DNA of 64,000 nucleotides from Terribacillus halophilus (GCF_900101385.1 NZ_FMZB01000004.1:62001-126000), one strand, 5' to 3'; numbered from the stretch's first letter, positions 37,362-48,981 are shown. Program-made: numbers and translations. Notes: generated by a model not told the origin, from the letters alone.

Positions 37362-38600
37362 ATGGAAAAGAAAAGAGTTGTTGTCACAGGTCTAGGCGCG
37401 GTGACACCAGTTGGAAATGACGCCGCTTCAATGTGGCAGAATCTCTTGGAAGGTAAATCGGGCATTGATGTTTTGACCCGAGTAAATAAAGATGATTACC
37501 CTGCGAAAGTGGCAGCAGAAGTAAAGGACTTCAATCCGGAAGCCTATATGGAAAAGAAAGATGCGAAACGCATGGATCTTTTTACGCAATATGCGGTAGC
37601 AGCGAGTAAGATGGCTGTTGAAGATGCGAAACTGGACATCACAGAAGAGAATGCAAATCGTATTGGCGTATGGATCGGTTCCGGCATTGGCGGAATGGGC
37701 ACATATGAAGAACAATTCGAGAAATTGATGACAAAAGGTCCACGCCGAGTGAGCCCATTCTTTGTACCAATGATGATTCCGGATATGGCTTCCGGCCAAG
37801 TATCCATCCAGCTTGGTGCAAAAGGAATCAATTCCTGCTCCGTAACAGCGTGTGCATCCGGAGCTAACTCGATCGGGGATGCCTTCAAGGTTATTGAGCG
37901 CGGTGATGCTGACGCGATGATCACAGGCGGATCGGAAGCACCTTTGACAAAAATGGCATTTGCAGGCTTCGCAGCTGCCAAAGCACTTTCCTTTAATGAA
38001 GATCCGAAGACAGCCAGCCGTCCATTCGATGCCAACCGTGATGGTTTCGTAATGGGAGAAGGAGCAGGTATTTTAATCTTAGAATCACTTGATTCCGCTT
38101 TGGAACGCGGTGCAACAATTTATGCGGAGATCGTCGGCTACGGGGCATCTGGTGATGCCTATCATATTACTGCACCAGCACCAGAAGGGGAAGGTGCTGT
38201 ACGCGCGATGCGTCAGGCAATGGAAGATGCTGGACTGCAAGCCGAGGATATCGACTATGTCAATGCACATGGGACAAGCACGGAACTTAACGATAAATTC
38301 GAAACAGCGGCTTTGAAACAGCTTTTGGGAGATCATGCTTACGAGACAGCTATCTCTTCCACAAAATCAATGACAGGCCATATGCTTGGTGCTGCTGGAG
38401 CAGTGGAAGCGATCATTTGTATCAAAGCAATCCAAGACGGAATCATTCCTCCAACGATCAATCAAACGGAGAAAGATCCTCTTTGTGATTTGGATTATGT
38501 ACCGAATGTAAAGCGTGAGAAGAAAGTTCGCGCCGCTTTGAGTAATTCACTTGGATTCGGCGGCCATAACGCGGCCCTCGTATTCAAACAATATCAGTAA
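37362..38600 (+). CDS. fabF: 3-oxoacyl-ACP synthase II FabF
   Basis: 412-residue condensing enzyme that extends acyl-ACP with malonyl-ACP in fatty acid synthesis. Active-site Cys164 in [13 protein letters not shown], His in [11 protein letters not shown] and in [17 protein letters not shown]. subtilis carries fabHA directly upstream; here fabH is absent from this position. Own promoter and terminator, so likely monocistronic. No clear FapR operator was recognised. Confidence 0.96.
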   Translation: MEKKRVVVTGLGAVTPVGNDAASMWQNLLEGKSGIDVLTRVNKDDYPAKVAAEVKDFNPEAYMEKKDAKRMDLFTQYAVAASKMAVEDAKLDITEENANRIGVWIGSGIGGMGTYEEQFEKLMTKGPRRVSPFFVPMMIPDMASGQVSIQLGAKGINSCSVTACASGANSIGDAFKVIERGDADAMITGGSEAPLTKMAFAGFAAAKALSFNEDPKTASRPFDANRDGFVMGEGAGILILESLDSALERGATIYAEIVGYGASGDAYHITAPAPEGEGAVRAMRQAMEDAGLQAEDIDYVNAHGTSTELNDKFETAALKQLLGDHAYETAISSTKSMTGHMLGAAGAVEAIICIKAIQDGIIPPTINQTEKDPLCDLDYVPNVKREKKVRAALSNSLGFGGHNAALVFKQYQ

Positions 38601-38605
38601 GCCCG

Positions 38606-38635
38606 AAAACCTCCTATTATATAGGAGGTTTTTTT
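38606..38635 (+). terminator. Terminator of fabF
   Basis: AAAACCTCCTA-TTATA-TAGGAGGTTTTTTT. Confidence 0.93.
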
Positions 38636-38798
38636 CTGCCCTAATCATATAATACAAGAATAAATCTTTGCTGGTTGGTCATAATGTATCCTACTACAAC
38701 CCACACGGACCACGCTCTTACACCCAATGAATAAAGCTGCATGCAAGCGTGTGCCGTCGTCGGAATAGCAGAATCGAAAAGCAAAGTGAGGGTTATCT

Positions 38799-39550
38799 AT
38801 GTTATTTATGCATGATATTTGGGTGAATTGGTTTGAAGGCGAAGAAAATGGTTACAATGTATGTTCCTTTCATGAATGGCGAAAAGAAGACGGCATCGAA
38901 CTACTCGATCAGGTACCATTGCTCTACATAGAAGATGCGCTATTCGCATACATCGAAAATGACTTGCGGGAACTCCCGAAGGCGATGCTGGATATGATTC
39001 ATCGGAAAGCTTTCCTGCGTAAGAACCAAGAACGGATCGCCATCGATTATGCATGCATTGTAACGAACGGAAAAGCGATCCTTGCAATCGATACGATGGG
39101 ATATATCACTCCGGTAAGGAAAAGCCGGCTGATTCCACGACAAGAAAGGCTTGTCTATCAAATGATCGAAGACATCCAGCCCGAAACATTCGAATGGAAA
39201 GCAGAAGGGGAAGAAAAGGAATATCATATCCTATCCCTGAAGCCGGACTTGATGGTTGGACTGACAAGGAAGGAGAGGCAGCTGAAACAGATCTTGATGA
39301 TGACGATGGATCAGCTGGAAACGAGTGAGAATTTGGAGCAAGTCAGATATTGGCTGACTGAATGGAAGCCCGAAGAGTATCATGTGAATCGTTCACTGGC
39401 ATTCCAGGAAGCATGGCAGAAGTTATATGACGGAGTATCGATCGGCTGGAGCAAAAAGCAAGAGGAACTATGTGAAAAAATGGTGAAAGGCCAGCCATTT
39501 TATGAAAAGCTTTGGGAGCTTGAGCAAAATGACCAGGCAAAAACCTCATA

Positions 39551-39551
<1 letters not shown>
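38799..39551 (+). CDS. yjbA: YjbA (DUF3603) protein
   Basis: 250-residue soluble protein, start [27 protein letters not shown], typical of DUF3603/YjbA. Sits between fabF and trpS as in B. subtilis. Helix- and Glu-rich, no catalytic motif seen. Function unknown. Confidence 0.87.
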
Positions 39552-40832
<1,281 letters not shown>

Positions 40833-40838
40833 TAATTC

Positions 40839-40867
40839 ATTATATGCATGTTGCGACCGGTTTGCAA
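40839..40867 (-). promoter_or_regulatory. Promoter of trpS
   Basis: On the minus strand TTGCAA, 17-base spacer, perfect TATAAT, immediately before the T-box leader. Confidence 0.85.
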
Positions 40868-40872
40868 GCCGG

Positions 40873-41232
40873 TCAGATCAGATAAAAGAGTGCCAGAAGG
40901 ATAAGCATAAGTCCGATCAGGACAGCAGCCTGGAATTGCATATAACTTAGGAATGAACGATTCACCCACTCGGAAGGGGCACCATTTTCTTCAAAGTCGA
41001 GCATCCCCTTGCTCATCACTTTACCGAATTTCCGGAAGCTTCTCGTAATTCCATCAAGGACCCTTCCTTTGATAACGAACAATAGCATAGCTACGATGAA
41101 GTAGAAGAAAGATACATAAAAGATAGAGTTTATCAGCGATAAGAGATTTTGCTGATCTGAAAGGAAGAAAAGCACAGCTGCAATCGCTAAATTAAACAAT
41201 AGTAGAATCCAGTTCCATTTACCAAACAACAT
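40873..41232 (-). CDS. DUF3899-like membrane protein
   Basis: 119 residues with three hydrophobic spans (about residues 8-24, 36-56 and 99-118) and a basic/acidic loop between spans 2 and 3 (GRVLDGITRSFRKFGK). Layout resembles DUF3899. AGAAGGCGG precedes the ATG. Ends just upstream of the trpS promoter. Function unknown. Confidence 0.7.
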   Translation of the reverse strand: MLFGKWNWILLLFNLAIAAVLFFLSDQQNLLSLINSIFYVSFFYFIVAMLLFVIKGRVLDGITRSFRKFGKVMSKGMLDFEENGAPSEWVNRSFLSYMQFQAAVLIGLMLILLALFYLI

Positions 41233-41555
41233 TTATTACCGCCTTCTAAAGATGATGAATAATTATAGCATAAAATAGTAGAGAACATTTATTCCTATGA
41301 CAGAGAGACCTCCACAAGGGTCATTATACTTGGAATTGTGTAAAAAGCATAAAATAAATTGTAATATCAGCAAAACAAACTAGTTATATAGTCCTATCTT
41401 TTGTCATGAAGATGCAATGTTTTCGCACTTTTGTAAAATTGCTATAAATTTAGGGGTGCACAAATTGTGAGAAAACTTGTATAATTCTAATTGCGAACAA
41501 GTCGTTCGTGAGAAAGTTATAAAATTTCAGAATCTTTGGGGAGGTCATGTATTAC
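41233..41555. other. Upstream region of the opp operon
   Basis: AT-rich non-coding region. A perfect TATAAT at 41480-41485 is the likely oppA -10 (no good -35), followed by a CGAAC/GTTCG inverted repeat (41494-41508) near the predicted transcription start. No operator of a known regulator was identified with confidence. Confidence 0.5.
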
Positions 41556-43265
41556 ATGAGAAAGACGAACTGGTTATTACTTGCACTTGTTTTAGTACTT
41601 AGTTCATTCCTTGCTGCATGTTCCGGTGGCTCTAGCGGATCAGGCGGAAGCGGCGGAGATGGTGGTAGCGGAGACAGCGCTGAAGGATCTGCTAATGGCG
41701 AGCAGGTATTCAACTTACTAATCGGAGATGAGATTCCGTCTATGGATTCCTCTCTTGCAAAAGACCAATATGGAATCCAATGGACTTCCGAAATCCAAGA
41801 AGGTCTTTACCGTTTGGCAGAAGATGGTTCCCTGGCGGAAGGTATCGCTACCGGTGATCCAGAAGTCAGTGAAGATGGAATGACTTGGACATTCACACTT
41901 CGCGACAATGCAGAATGGGAAAACGGAGACCCTGTTACAGCACATGACTTTGTTTATGCTTGGCAGCGCGCAATTAACCCTGATACAGGTTCTGAATACG
42001 GTCCTTATATGATGGGCGACGTAATCAAGAACGCAACTGCTATCAACCAAGGTGAAATGGATGTAGAAGAACTAGGTGTTAAAGCAGTAGATGATTATAC
42101 ATTGGAAGTAACTCTTGATCATCCAATTCCATACTTTGAGTCTTTAACTACTTTCCCTACTTTTATGCCTTTAAATCAGAAATTCGTTGAAGAACAAGGC
42201 GAAAATTATGCACTTGAAGCAGATAACCTGCTTTCAAACGGTCCATTCAAGATGACGGAATGGAAACACGGAAGCACAATGAAATTTGAAAAGAACGATA
42301 CGTATTGGGATGCTGAGAATGTTCAACTTGAGGAAATTAATCTTCAAGTAAGTAAAGATATCGCTACTGGGGTAAACCTTTATGATACTGGTGAAGTTGA
42401 TCGTGCTCCATTGACTGCAGAATTCGTTGATTCGCGCATCAATGACCCAGGTTATGTAGCCATTCCTGATATGGCTTCTTGGTACTTAAAACTTAACCAA
42501 AACCGTGTAGGTGAAGAAACACCTCTTGCTAACATCAATGCACGTAAAGCAGTTGCCCAAGCAATCGATAAAGAAGGACTAGTTAACGTTGTATTGAACG
42601 ATGGATCCATTGTCTCCAACGGATTGATGCCAACTGATTTTGTTAAAGGTCCGGACGGGACTGACTTCCGTGAACAAAATGGCGATCTTCTTACTTATGA
42701 CTTAGAAGCTGCCAAAGAATCTTGGACAAAAGCGAAAGAAGAACTTGGCCAAGATGAAATCACTTTGGAAATCTTGACTGGCGATACCGATAGCTCCACA
42801 CAGATTGTTGACTATATCAAAGAACAGTTGGAAACAAACCTTGAAGGTTTAACTATTAAAACAATGCAAGTACCGTTCCAACAAAGACTTGATCTAGATA
42901 CTGCTGGTGACTTCGATATCCAAGTTTCTGGATGGGGACCAGACTACATGGATCCTAACTCATTCATGAACTTGTTCGTTACAGACGGTGAAAACAACCG
43001 TATGGCATTCTCCAATAAGGAATATGATTCCTTGGTTGAACAGGCTGGCGGAGAAAATGCTACAAATCCTGAAGCGCGCTGGCAGAACTTCCTTGATGCA
43101 GAAAAAATCTTGCTTGAGGAAGCCGCGATTGCTCCACTATGGCAGGATGGTAATGCATTCTTATGGAGCCCTAAAGTAAAAGGCGTATTCCCTAACCCAG
43201 CTGGTAACGATTTCGAGTACAAATGGGCATATGCAGATAACGCCGCAGCAGAATCAGCAGAATAA
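41556..43265 (+). CDS. oppA: Oligopeptide-binding lipoprotein OppA
   Basis: 569-residue extracellular solute-binding protein (SBP family 5). Lipoprotein signal with lipobox LAACS (Cys about 23), then a long Gly/Ser linker and the peptide-binding fold (WTFTLRDNAEWENGDPVTAHDFVYAWQR is the family signature region). Captures oligopeptides for OppBCDF and in Bacillus also signalling peptides. Start at the second ATG because GGGAGGT lies only 2 bases from the first. Confidence 0.95.
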   Translation: MRKTNWLLLALVLVLSSFLAACSGGSSGSGGSGGDGGSGDSAEGSANGEQVFNLLIGDEIPSMDSSLAKDQYGIQWTSEIQEGLYRLAEDGSLAEGIATGDPEVSEDGMTWTFTLRDNAEWENGDPVTAHDFVYAWQRAINPDTGSEYGPYMMGDVIKNATAINQGEMDVEELGVKAVDDYTLEVTLDHPIPYFESLTTFPTFMPLNQKFVEEQGENYALEADNLLSNGPFKMTEWKHGSTMKFEKNDTYWDAENVQLEEINLQVSKDIATGVNLYDTGEVDRAPLTAEFVDSRINDPGYVAIPDMASWYLKLNQNRVGEETPLANINARKAVAQAIDKEGLVNVVLNDGSIVSNGLMPTDFVKGPDGTDFREQNGDLLTYDLEAAKESWTKAKEELGQDEITLEILTGDTDSSTQIVDYIKEQLETNLEGLTIKTMQVPFQQRLDLDTAGDFDIQVSGWGPDYMDPNSFMNLFVTDGENNRMAFSNKEYDSLVEQAGGENATNPEARWQNFLDAEKILLEEAAIAPLWQDGNAFLWSPKVKGVFPNPAGNDFEYKWAYADNAAAESAE

Positions 43266-43304
43266 TAAGTTTGAAACATAAACTTATATGAAATGAATCA
43301 GGAG

Positions 43305-43342
43305 AAAGAGAGTATATCCCGACATGGCATATACTCTCTTTT
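43305..43342 (+). terminator. Intercistronic hairpin between oppA and oppB
   Basis: Stem of 13 pairs (AAAGAGAGTATAT with ATATACTCTCTTT) and TTTT tail 40 bases after the oppA stop. Could act as a partial terminator or as a 3' stabiliser of oppA mRNA, giving more binding protein than permease. Confidence 0.75.
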
Positions 43343-43404
43343 CCATTGGGGGATATTATCGAATTATAGGGAATTTTTAGACAACTATCATAGGAGGTGC
43401 TCAT

Positions 43405-44331
43405 ATGGCACGGTATATAGGACAGCGGATCATCTATATGATCATTACGTTATTTTTAATCGCTACTATTTCGTTCGTGTTAATGAAGCTATTGCCAGGA
43501 TCTCCGTTGGCAAATGCAAACAAATTAACAGAAGAGCAGCAAGAGGTAATCTACGAAAAATACGGTTTGAATGATCCAATTCCGGTTCAATATGCAAACT
43601 ATCTTGGAGGACTTGTACAAGGAGATTTGGGTATTTCCTTCAAGTATGATAACCGCTCAGTATCTGATATTCTCGGAGATAGGATTGGGCCATCCGCACA
43701 ATTAGGAATTCAAGCGTTAATTATCGGTACTGTGCTCGGCATTCTGCTAGGTTTAGTATCTGCCATTTATCATAATGGAATCACTGATTATCTTTCTACA
43801 ATAATTGCTGTACTAGGTACGTCTATTCCATCCTTCGTTTTTGCTGGATTGCTGCAGTTCTTCGTAGCTGTAAAATGGGGTATCCTTCCTGTTGCGACAT
43901 GGAATGGATTTGAATACTCCATTCTGCCGACGATAGCATTGGCTATCTTCCCGATGGCTACTTGTGCACGTTTCATGCGGACAGAAATGATTGAAGTGTT
44001 GAATGAGGATTATATCACAACTGCAAAAGCAAAAGGCCTAGCTGGTTCCGCGATTATCTTTAAACACGGTATACGAAATGCTTTGATTCCATTGATTACA
44101 ATCCTAGGTCCATTGGCTGTCGGCTTGCTGACTGGTACGCTTGTAATCGAGCAAATCTTCTCCGTTCCGGGAATTGGGGAGCAATTCGTTACATCAGTCA
44201 ACACGAATGATTTTCCAATCATCATGGGTACAACGATGTTCTTTGCTGTCGTATTCATTGTGATGATCCTGATCATCGATATCTTGTACGGATTGATCGA
44301 TCCTAGAATTAGGCTTTCTGGAAAGGACTGA
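43405..44331 (+). CDS. oppB: Oligopeptide ABC permease OppB
   Basis: 308-residue membrane permease with six spans and the inner-membrane EAA motif (ITTAKAKGLAGSAIIFKHGIRNALIPL), the contact for the ATPases OppD and OppF. AGGAGGTGC before ATG; only 4 bases separate it from oppC. Confidence 0.95.
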   Translation: MARYIGQRIIYMIITLFLIATISFVLMKLLPGSPLANANKLTEEQQEVIYEKYGLNDPIPVQYANYLGGLVQGDLGISFKYDNRSVSDILGDRIGPSAQLGIQALIIGTVLGILLGLVSAIYHNGITDYLSTIIAVLGTSIPSFVFAGLLQFFVAVKWGILPVATWNGFEYSILPTIALAIFPMATCARFMRTEMIEVLNEDYITTAKAKGLAGSAIIFKHGIRNALIPLITILGPLAVGLLTGTLVIEQIFSVPGIGEQFVTSVNTNDFPIIMGTTMFFAVVFIVMILIIDILYGLIDPRIRLSGKD

Positions 44332-44335
44332 GAAT

Positions 44336-45487
44336 ATGGAAAACCAAAAACAACAGCTGGATAAAAATCTCTTTCGTCCTGCCGATCGCACACAAGAACA
44401 AGGTGATGTCATTGCGCGTAAGAGTTCCACATTACTTCAAGATGCAGTAAGAAGTTTGCGTAAAAACGTATTCTTCATGATTTCGCTGTTCCTTCTGATC
44501 GTTATCGTGCTAATGAGTATCTTTGCCCCAGTAGTCAGTGATTACACGTATAAAGAGCAGGATCTTAATCGATCTTTAATGGGTCCAAGAATCCCTGTTT
44601 TAGAGGATATTTCTTTCTTGGGGTTAAGTGGTAAAGAAACGAAAACTTTCTATGGTAATAATGTGCAGACAGCTGAGATGAAAGCTAATACACAATTTGA
44701 TAATCAGTCAGATTTCATTACATTTGATGTTGTCAGCGAGGGAGATGGCAGTCCGAACTCTGCTGAGGTAAAAGCTACCTATGATAAGTATGCAGCCAAG
44801 GGGCTGGAAGATGAGTACTTTTACTTCGGTACCGACCGTTTGGGTCGTGATGTCTGGACACGTGTTTGGGATGGGACCCGTGTTTCCCTTCTGATCGCTG
44901 TCGCAGCGGCTTTGATTGACTTGGTAATTGGTGTTGCTTACGGTGGTATTGCTGCTTACTACGGCGGACGTGTCGATAACTTTATGATGCGTTTCCTAGA
45001 AGTCATCATAGGTATACCAAACTTGGTTGTTGTAATCTTGATGATCCTGATTCTTGACCCAGGTATATGGGCAATCATCATCGCACTCACGATAACAGGC
45101 TGGACGAGTATGGCTAGGATTGTACGTGGTGAGGTACTCAAACTCAAAGGGCATGAGTTCGTCCTTGCATCCCGTACATTGGGTGCACCTAATCGTAAAA
45201 TCATTGCAAGACACTTGATTCCGAACGTTATGGGTCTGATCATTGTCAATACAATGTTCTCCATCCCATCGGCTATTTTCTTCGAAGCATTCCTAAGCTT
45301 CATCGGTCTAGGTCTGCCTTCACCAGCAGCATCACTTGGTACATTGATCAATGATGGATTCAAAACGTTATTGACTACACCATCGCTGCTTGTATTCCCT
45401 GCAGTCCTGATTTCAATCATTATGATCGTGTTCAACATCCTTGGAGATGGACTACGTGATGCATTCGATCCTAAGATAAGGAAATAA
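44336..45487 (+). CDS. oppC: Oligopeptide ABC permease OppC with extended extracytoplasmic loop
   Basis: 383-residue permease, about 75-80 residues longer than B. subtilis OppC. Extra sequence (about residues 75-155, polar, after span 1) lies before YFYFGTDRLGRDVWTRVW, so it is outside the membrane; it could touch OppA or peptide. The remaining five spans and the EAA loop (RIVRGEVLKLKGHEFVLASRTLGAP, abbreviated) are normal. Part of oppABCDF. Confidence 0.93.
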   Translation: MENQKQQLDKNLFRPADRTQEQGDVIARKSSTLLQDAVRSLRKNVFFMISLFLLIVIVLMSIFAPVVSDYTYKEQDLNRSLMGPRIPVLEDISFLGLSGKETKTFYGNNVQTAEMKANTQFDNQSDFITFDVVSEGDGSPNSAEVKATYDKYAAKGLEDEYFYFGTDRLGRDVWTRVWDGTRVSLLIAVAAALIDLVIGVAYGGIAAYYGGRVDNFMMRFLEVIIGIPNLVVVILMILILDPGIWAIIIALTITGWTSMARIVRGEVLKLKGHEFVLASRTLGAPNRKIIARHLIPNVMGLIIVNTMFSIPSAIFFEAFLSFIGLGLPSPAASLGTLINDGFKTLLTTPSLLVFPAVLISIIMIVFNILGDGLRDAFDPKIRK

Positions 45488-45505
45488 ATAAAGGAGGCGA
45501 CTACC

Positions 45506-46558
45506 TTGAAAAAAGACAATATTCTTGAGGTTGATAATCTCAAAGTTTCATTTAAAACCCACAGTGGTGAAGTACAGGCAGTAAGGGGCGTTTCCTTTGA
45601 TCTGAAAAAAGGGGAGACACTTGCAATCGTAGGGGAATCAGGATCGGGGAAATCCGTTACGACGAAAGCGTTGATGGGGCTGCTTCCGAAACCGCATGGC
45701 TATATTAAAGAAGGTTCCATCATGTTTGATGATAAAGATATTACGAAATTGAAAGATAAAAATATGCAATCAATCCGCGGCAAAGAATTAGCGATGATCT
45801 TCCAAGATCCAATGACATCTCTTAACCCGACGATGAAAGTCGGGAAACAAATCATGGAAGGCTTGCTTAAACATCAAAAATTAGGCAAGGAAGAAGCGAA
45901 GAAAAAAGCAATTGAATTGATGAACTTGGTACAAATTCCGAATCCGGAAGCTCGTATGAAACAGTACCCGCACCAATTCTCGGGCGGTATGCGTCAGCGT
46001 GTCGTGATCGCAATGGCACTTGCTTGTAATCCGCGTATCTTGATTGCGGATGAGCCGACTACTGCCTTGGATGTTACGATTCAAGCGCAGATTTTAGAAC
46101 TGATGAAAGATATTCAAAAGAAAGTGGAAACATCCATCATCTTCATTACCCATGATCTTGGTGTTGTTGCCAACGTGGCGGACCGGGTAGCGGTAATGTA
46201 TGCCGGTAAAATTGTTGAAATCGGTACAGTTGATGAAGTGTTCTACAATCCGAAACATCCGTACACCTGGGGGTTGCTTGGTTCCATGCCGACACTTGAA
46301 AGTGACGAGGAGGAACTATTCGCGATTCCGGGTACACCACCTGATTTGATTGCACCTCCAAAAGGGGATGCCTTTGCAGCGCGTAATAAATTCGCGCTTG
46401 AGATCGACTTCGTCGAGGAGCCGCCGATGTTCAAAGTATCTGATACGCATTATGCAGCTACATGGCTGCTGCATGAAGATGCACCGAAGATCGAGCCACC
46501 TGAGTCAGTGAAGAAGCGGATTGAGTCAATGGACCATTCTGAGGAGGCGAAGCGATAA
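45506..46558 (+). CDS. oppD: Oligopeptide ABC transporter ATPase OppD
   Basis: 350-residue ATPase: Walker A GESGSGKSVTT (about residues 38-48), signature FSGGMRQRV, Walker B RILIADEPTTALD, switch His in FITHDLG, and the C-terminal OppD/F domain. Starts with TTG after AAGGAGGCGA. The stop overlaps the oppF ATG as TAATG. Confidence 0.96.
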   Translation: MKKDNILEVDNLKVSFKTHSGEVQAVRGVSFDLKKGETLAIVGESGSGKSVTTKALMGLLPKPHGYIKEGSIMFDDKDITKLKDKNMQSIRGKELAMIFQDPMTSLNPTMKVGKQIMEGLLKHQKLGKEEAKKKAIELMNLVQIPNPEARMKQYPHQFSGGMRQRVVIAMALACNPRILIADEPTTALDVTIQAQILELMKDIQKKVETSIIFITHDLGVVANVADRVAVMYAGKIVEIGTVDEVFYNPKHPYTWGLLGSMPTLESDEEELFAIPGTPPDLIAPPKGDAFAARNKFALEIDFVEEPPMFKVSDTHYAATWLLHEDAPKIEPPESVKKRIESMDHSEEAKR

Positions 46559-47502
46559 TGGGTCAGGAAAAATTAGTTGAAATCAAGAATCTGAAGCAAC
46601 ATTTCAAACTTGGAAGAAACAACGTCGTCAAAGCAGTGGATGGATTGACGTTTGATATTTATAAAGGGGAAACATTCGGATTGGTAGGCGAGTCGGGTTG
46701 TGGTAAGTCCACAACTGGCCGCTCCATCATCCGTCTGTATAACTCCACAGATGGTGAAGTGCTTTTCAAAGGGGAAAACGTACAAGGGAAGAAAAATAAA
46801 TCTGAGTTGAAGAAATTCAACCGTCAGATGCAAATGATCTTCCAGGATCCTTATTCTTCCTTGAACCCGCGTATGACGGTCATGGATATCATTGCAGAAG
46901 GAATCGATATTCACGGCTTGGCAAAAAATGCGGAAGAACGAAAAGCAAAAGTATATGAACTGCTGGAAACAGTCGGCTTGAACAAGGAGCATGCCAACCG
47001 TTACCCGCATGAATTCTCTGGTGGTCAGCGTCAGCGTCTTGGGATTGCGCGGGCCCTGGCTGTAGATCCAGAGTTCATCATTGCCGATGAGCCGATTTCT
47101 GCACTAGATGTATCCATTCAGGCACAGGTAGTCAACTTGATGAAGCAGCTTCAAAAGGAAAAGGGACTTACTTACCTGTTCATCGCCCATGACCTTTCCA
47201 TGGTAAAATACATCAGTGACCGGATTGGCGTTATGTATTTCGGGAAGTTGGTGGAACTTGCGGATGCGGATGAACTGTATAAAAACCCAGTGCATCCTTA
47301 TACACGTTCCCTTCTCTCTGCAATACCGCTTCCGGATCCCATTTACGAGCGTAATCGCAATCGTATCGTCTATGATCCAAGCCAGCATGATACGAGTGAA
47401 GAGCCGGAATTCCGTGAAATCAGCCCGAAACATTGGGTGCTTTGCACATCAAAAGAATTCGAGGCGTATAAAAAAGAACAGCAAAATTCAATTACAAACT
47501 GA
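46558..47502 (+). CDS. oppF: Oligopeptide ABC transporter ATPase OppF
   Basis: 314-residue partner ATPase: Walker A GESGCGKSTTG, signature FSGGQRQRLG, Walker B EFIIADEPISALD. Last gene of the operon; coupled to oppD by a one-base overlap. Unusually short C-terminal region compared with OppD is normal for OppF. Confidence 0.96.
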   Translation: MGQEKLVEIKNLKQHFKLGRNNVVKAVDGLTFDIYKGETFGLVGESGCGKSTTGRSIIRLYNSTDGEVLFKGENVQGKKNKSELKKFNRQMQMIFQDPYSSLNPRMTVMDIIAEGIDIHGLAKNAEERKAKVYELLETVGLNKEHANRYPHEFSGGQRQRLGIARALAVDPEFIIADEPISALDVSIQAQVVNLMKQLQKEKGLTYLFIAHDLSMVKYISDRIGVMYFGKLVELADADELYKNPVHPYTRSLLSAIPLPDPIYERNRNRIVYDPSQHDTSEEPEFREISPKHWVLCTSKEFEAYKKEQQNSITN

Positions 47503-47508
47503 TTGGAG

Positions 47509-47537
47509 AACCGCAAGCTTCGGGCTTGCGGTTTTTG
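47509..47537 (+). terminator. Terminator of the opp operon
   Basis: AACCGCAAGC-TTCGG-GCTTGCGGTT then TTT. Confidence 0.93.
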
Positions 47538-47686
47538 TATTCAAACAGGTTTGCTGAATTTAGGAATAGGTTAATAAAAGGTAGGGGAATAATCCGACAA
47601 TAAATTGGTTAATTCGTCTTTAACCGGTTTCATCTGCCAAATATCTCCCTTATAATGAAACTAACACCACATAGGAGATTGATAGA

Positions 47687-48886
47687 ATGGGAAAATTCAA
47701 AAAGATGATGTTGACAGCCGCTTTTTCCGTTACAGCTCTGCTGCCAACTGCCGCACTTGCTGCAAATGAAGGCGAACAACTGGAAGGAAAGCAGCTGAGC
47801 GCCCGAGCCGAAACTGTTCAGGCATACGAAGTGCCGCATGTCATGAAACGATTTACATATTCATCGGATCTGTCCTTTCGTTATCCTGATGCCGTCAGGG
47901 GAATTTACGTAACTGGACCTAGTGCTGGAGGTGCTAAATTCGACAGTTTAGTGAAGCTGGTGGATGATACGGATCTTAACGCAATGGTTATTGATATCAA
48001 AGATGATCATGGAAACATTACATACACTCCTGATAAAAAATCACCATATTATGACATAGCCCAAAACTATATAGATGACCCGCAGGAAATGCTTAAGGAA
48101 TTGGAAAAACACAAAATATATCCAATTGCACGGATTGTCGTATTCAAAGATACATTATTAGCCGAGAAGAAACCGGAATTATCCTTTACCAATTCAGACG
48201 GAAGTGTCTGGAAGAACGGTCGTGGAGAAGCTTTCGTCAGTCCGTTCCAGCATGAAGTGTGGGAATACAATGTCGAGCTGGCAAAGGAAGCGGCCATGAT
48301 GGGCTTCCAGGAGATTCAGTTTGATTATGTACGCTTCCCGGAAGGTTTTGAAACGAAAGATGATGAACTCCAATATGATCTTGGGGATTATACAGATGAG
48401 GATACGGACAATGTACAAAAGCGAGTGAACGCTGTAACGGATTTTGTTGCTTATGCAAAAGAGCAATTAGCTAATTATGATGTCCAAACGTCTGTTGATA
48501 TTTTCGGTTATGCAGCGACGCTCGATGAAGCACCGGGAATCGGGCAGAATTTCTCCAAGATTTCATCGAATGTCGATGTCATTTCTTCGATGATCTATCC
48601 GAGCCACTGGACTTCTTATTTTGGATTGGATGTGCCGAATGATCATCCGTATGAGCTGACAGCTGAATACGCAAAAGTAGAGAACGAGGTCCTGGGCAAG
48701 CTTGCGAACAAACCGAAATCCAGACCATGGATACAAGACTTCGAAGCCCTATGGGTATCTTCCAAACAGTACGGTAAACAGGAAGTGGAAGATCAAATCC
48801 GTGCGCTAAATGAGAATGGCATCGATGAATTTCTCATTTGGAATGCAGCAAACAGCTATACAGAAGGTGTGGACTATACACCGTGA
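47687..48886 (+). CDS. Secreted glycoside-hydrolase-like protein (DUF4015 type)
   Basis: 399 residues. Sec signal peptide (basic MGKFKK, hydrophobic core, cleavage about ALA-AN at residue 26), then a TIM-barrel-like domain with RGIYVTGPSAGG, DIKDDHGNITY, the IQFDYVRFPEG active-site-like segment and SSMIYPSHW, matching the putative glycosyl hydrolase DUF4015 family. Probably cleaves a cell-surface or environmental polysaccharide. TATAAT at about 47652 is a possible -10 box. Confidence 0.8.
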   Translation: MGKFKKMMLTAAFSVTALLPTAALAANEGEQLEGKQLSARAETVQAYEVPHVMKRFTYSSDLSFRYPDAVRGIYVTGPSAGGAKFDSLVKLVDDTDLNAMVIDIKDDHGNITYTPDKKSPYYDIAQNYIDDPQEMLKELEKHKIYPIARIVVFKDTLLAEKKPELSFTNSDGSVWKNGRGEAFVSPFQHEVWEYNVELAKEAAMMGFQEIQFDYVRFPEGFETKDDELQYDLGDYTDEDTDNVQKRVNAVTDFVAYAKEQLANYDVQTSVDIFGYAATLDEAPGIGQNFSKISSNVDVISSMIYPSHWTSYFGLDVPNDHPYELTAEYAKVENEVLGKLANKPKSRPWIQDFEALWVSSKQYGKQEVEDQIRALNENGIDEFLIWNAANSYTEGVDYTP

Positions 48887-48890
48887 TACA

Positions 48891-48926
48891 AAGACAGCCC
48901 CCCGATCAGGGAGGCTGTTTTGTTTA
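48891..48926 (+). terminator. Terminator of the DUF4015 gene
   Basis: AAGACAGCC - loop - GGCTGTTTTGTTT. Confidence 0.75.
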
Positions 48927-48981
48927 TTGTAGGTAGCTGCGGGTATAATTATGCTATAACGATCACTGAAGGAGCTGCTTT

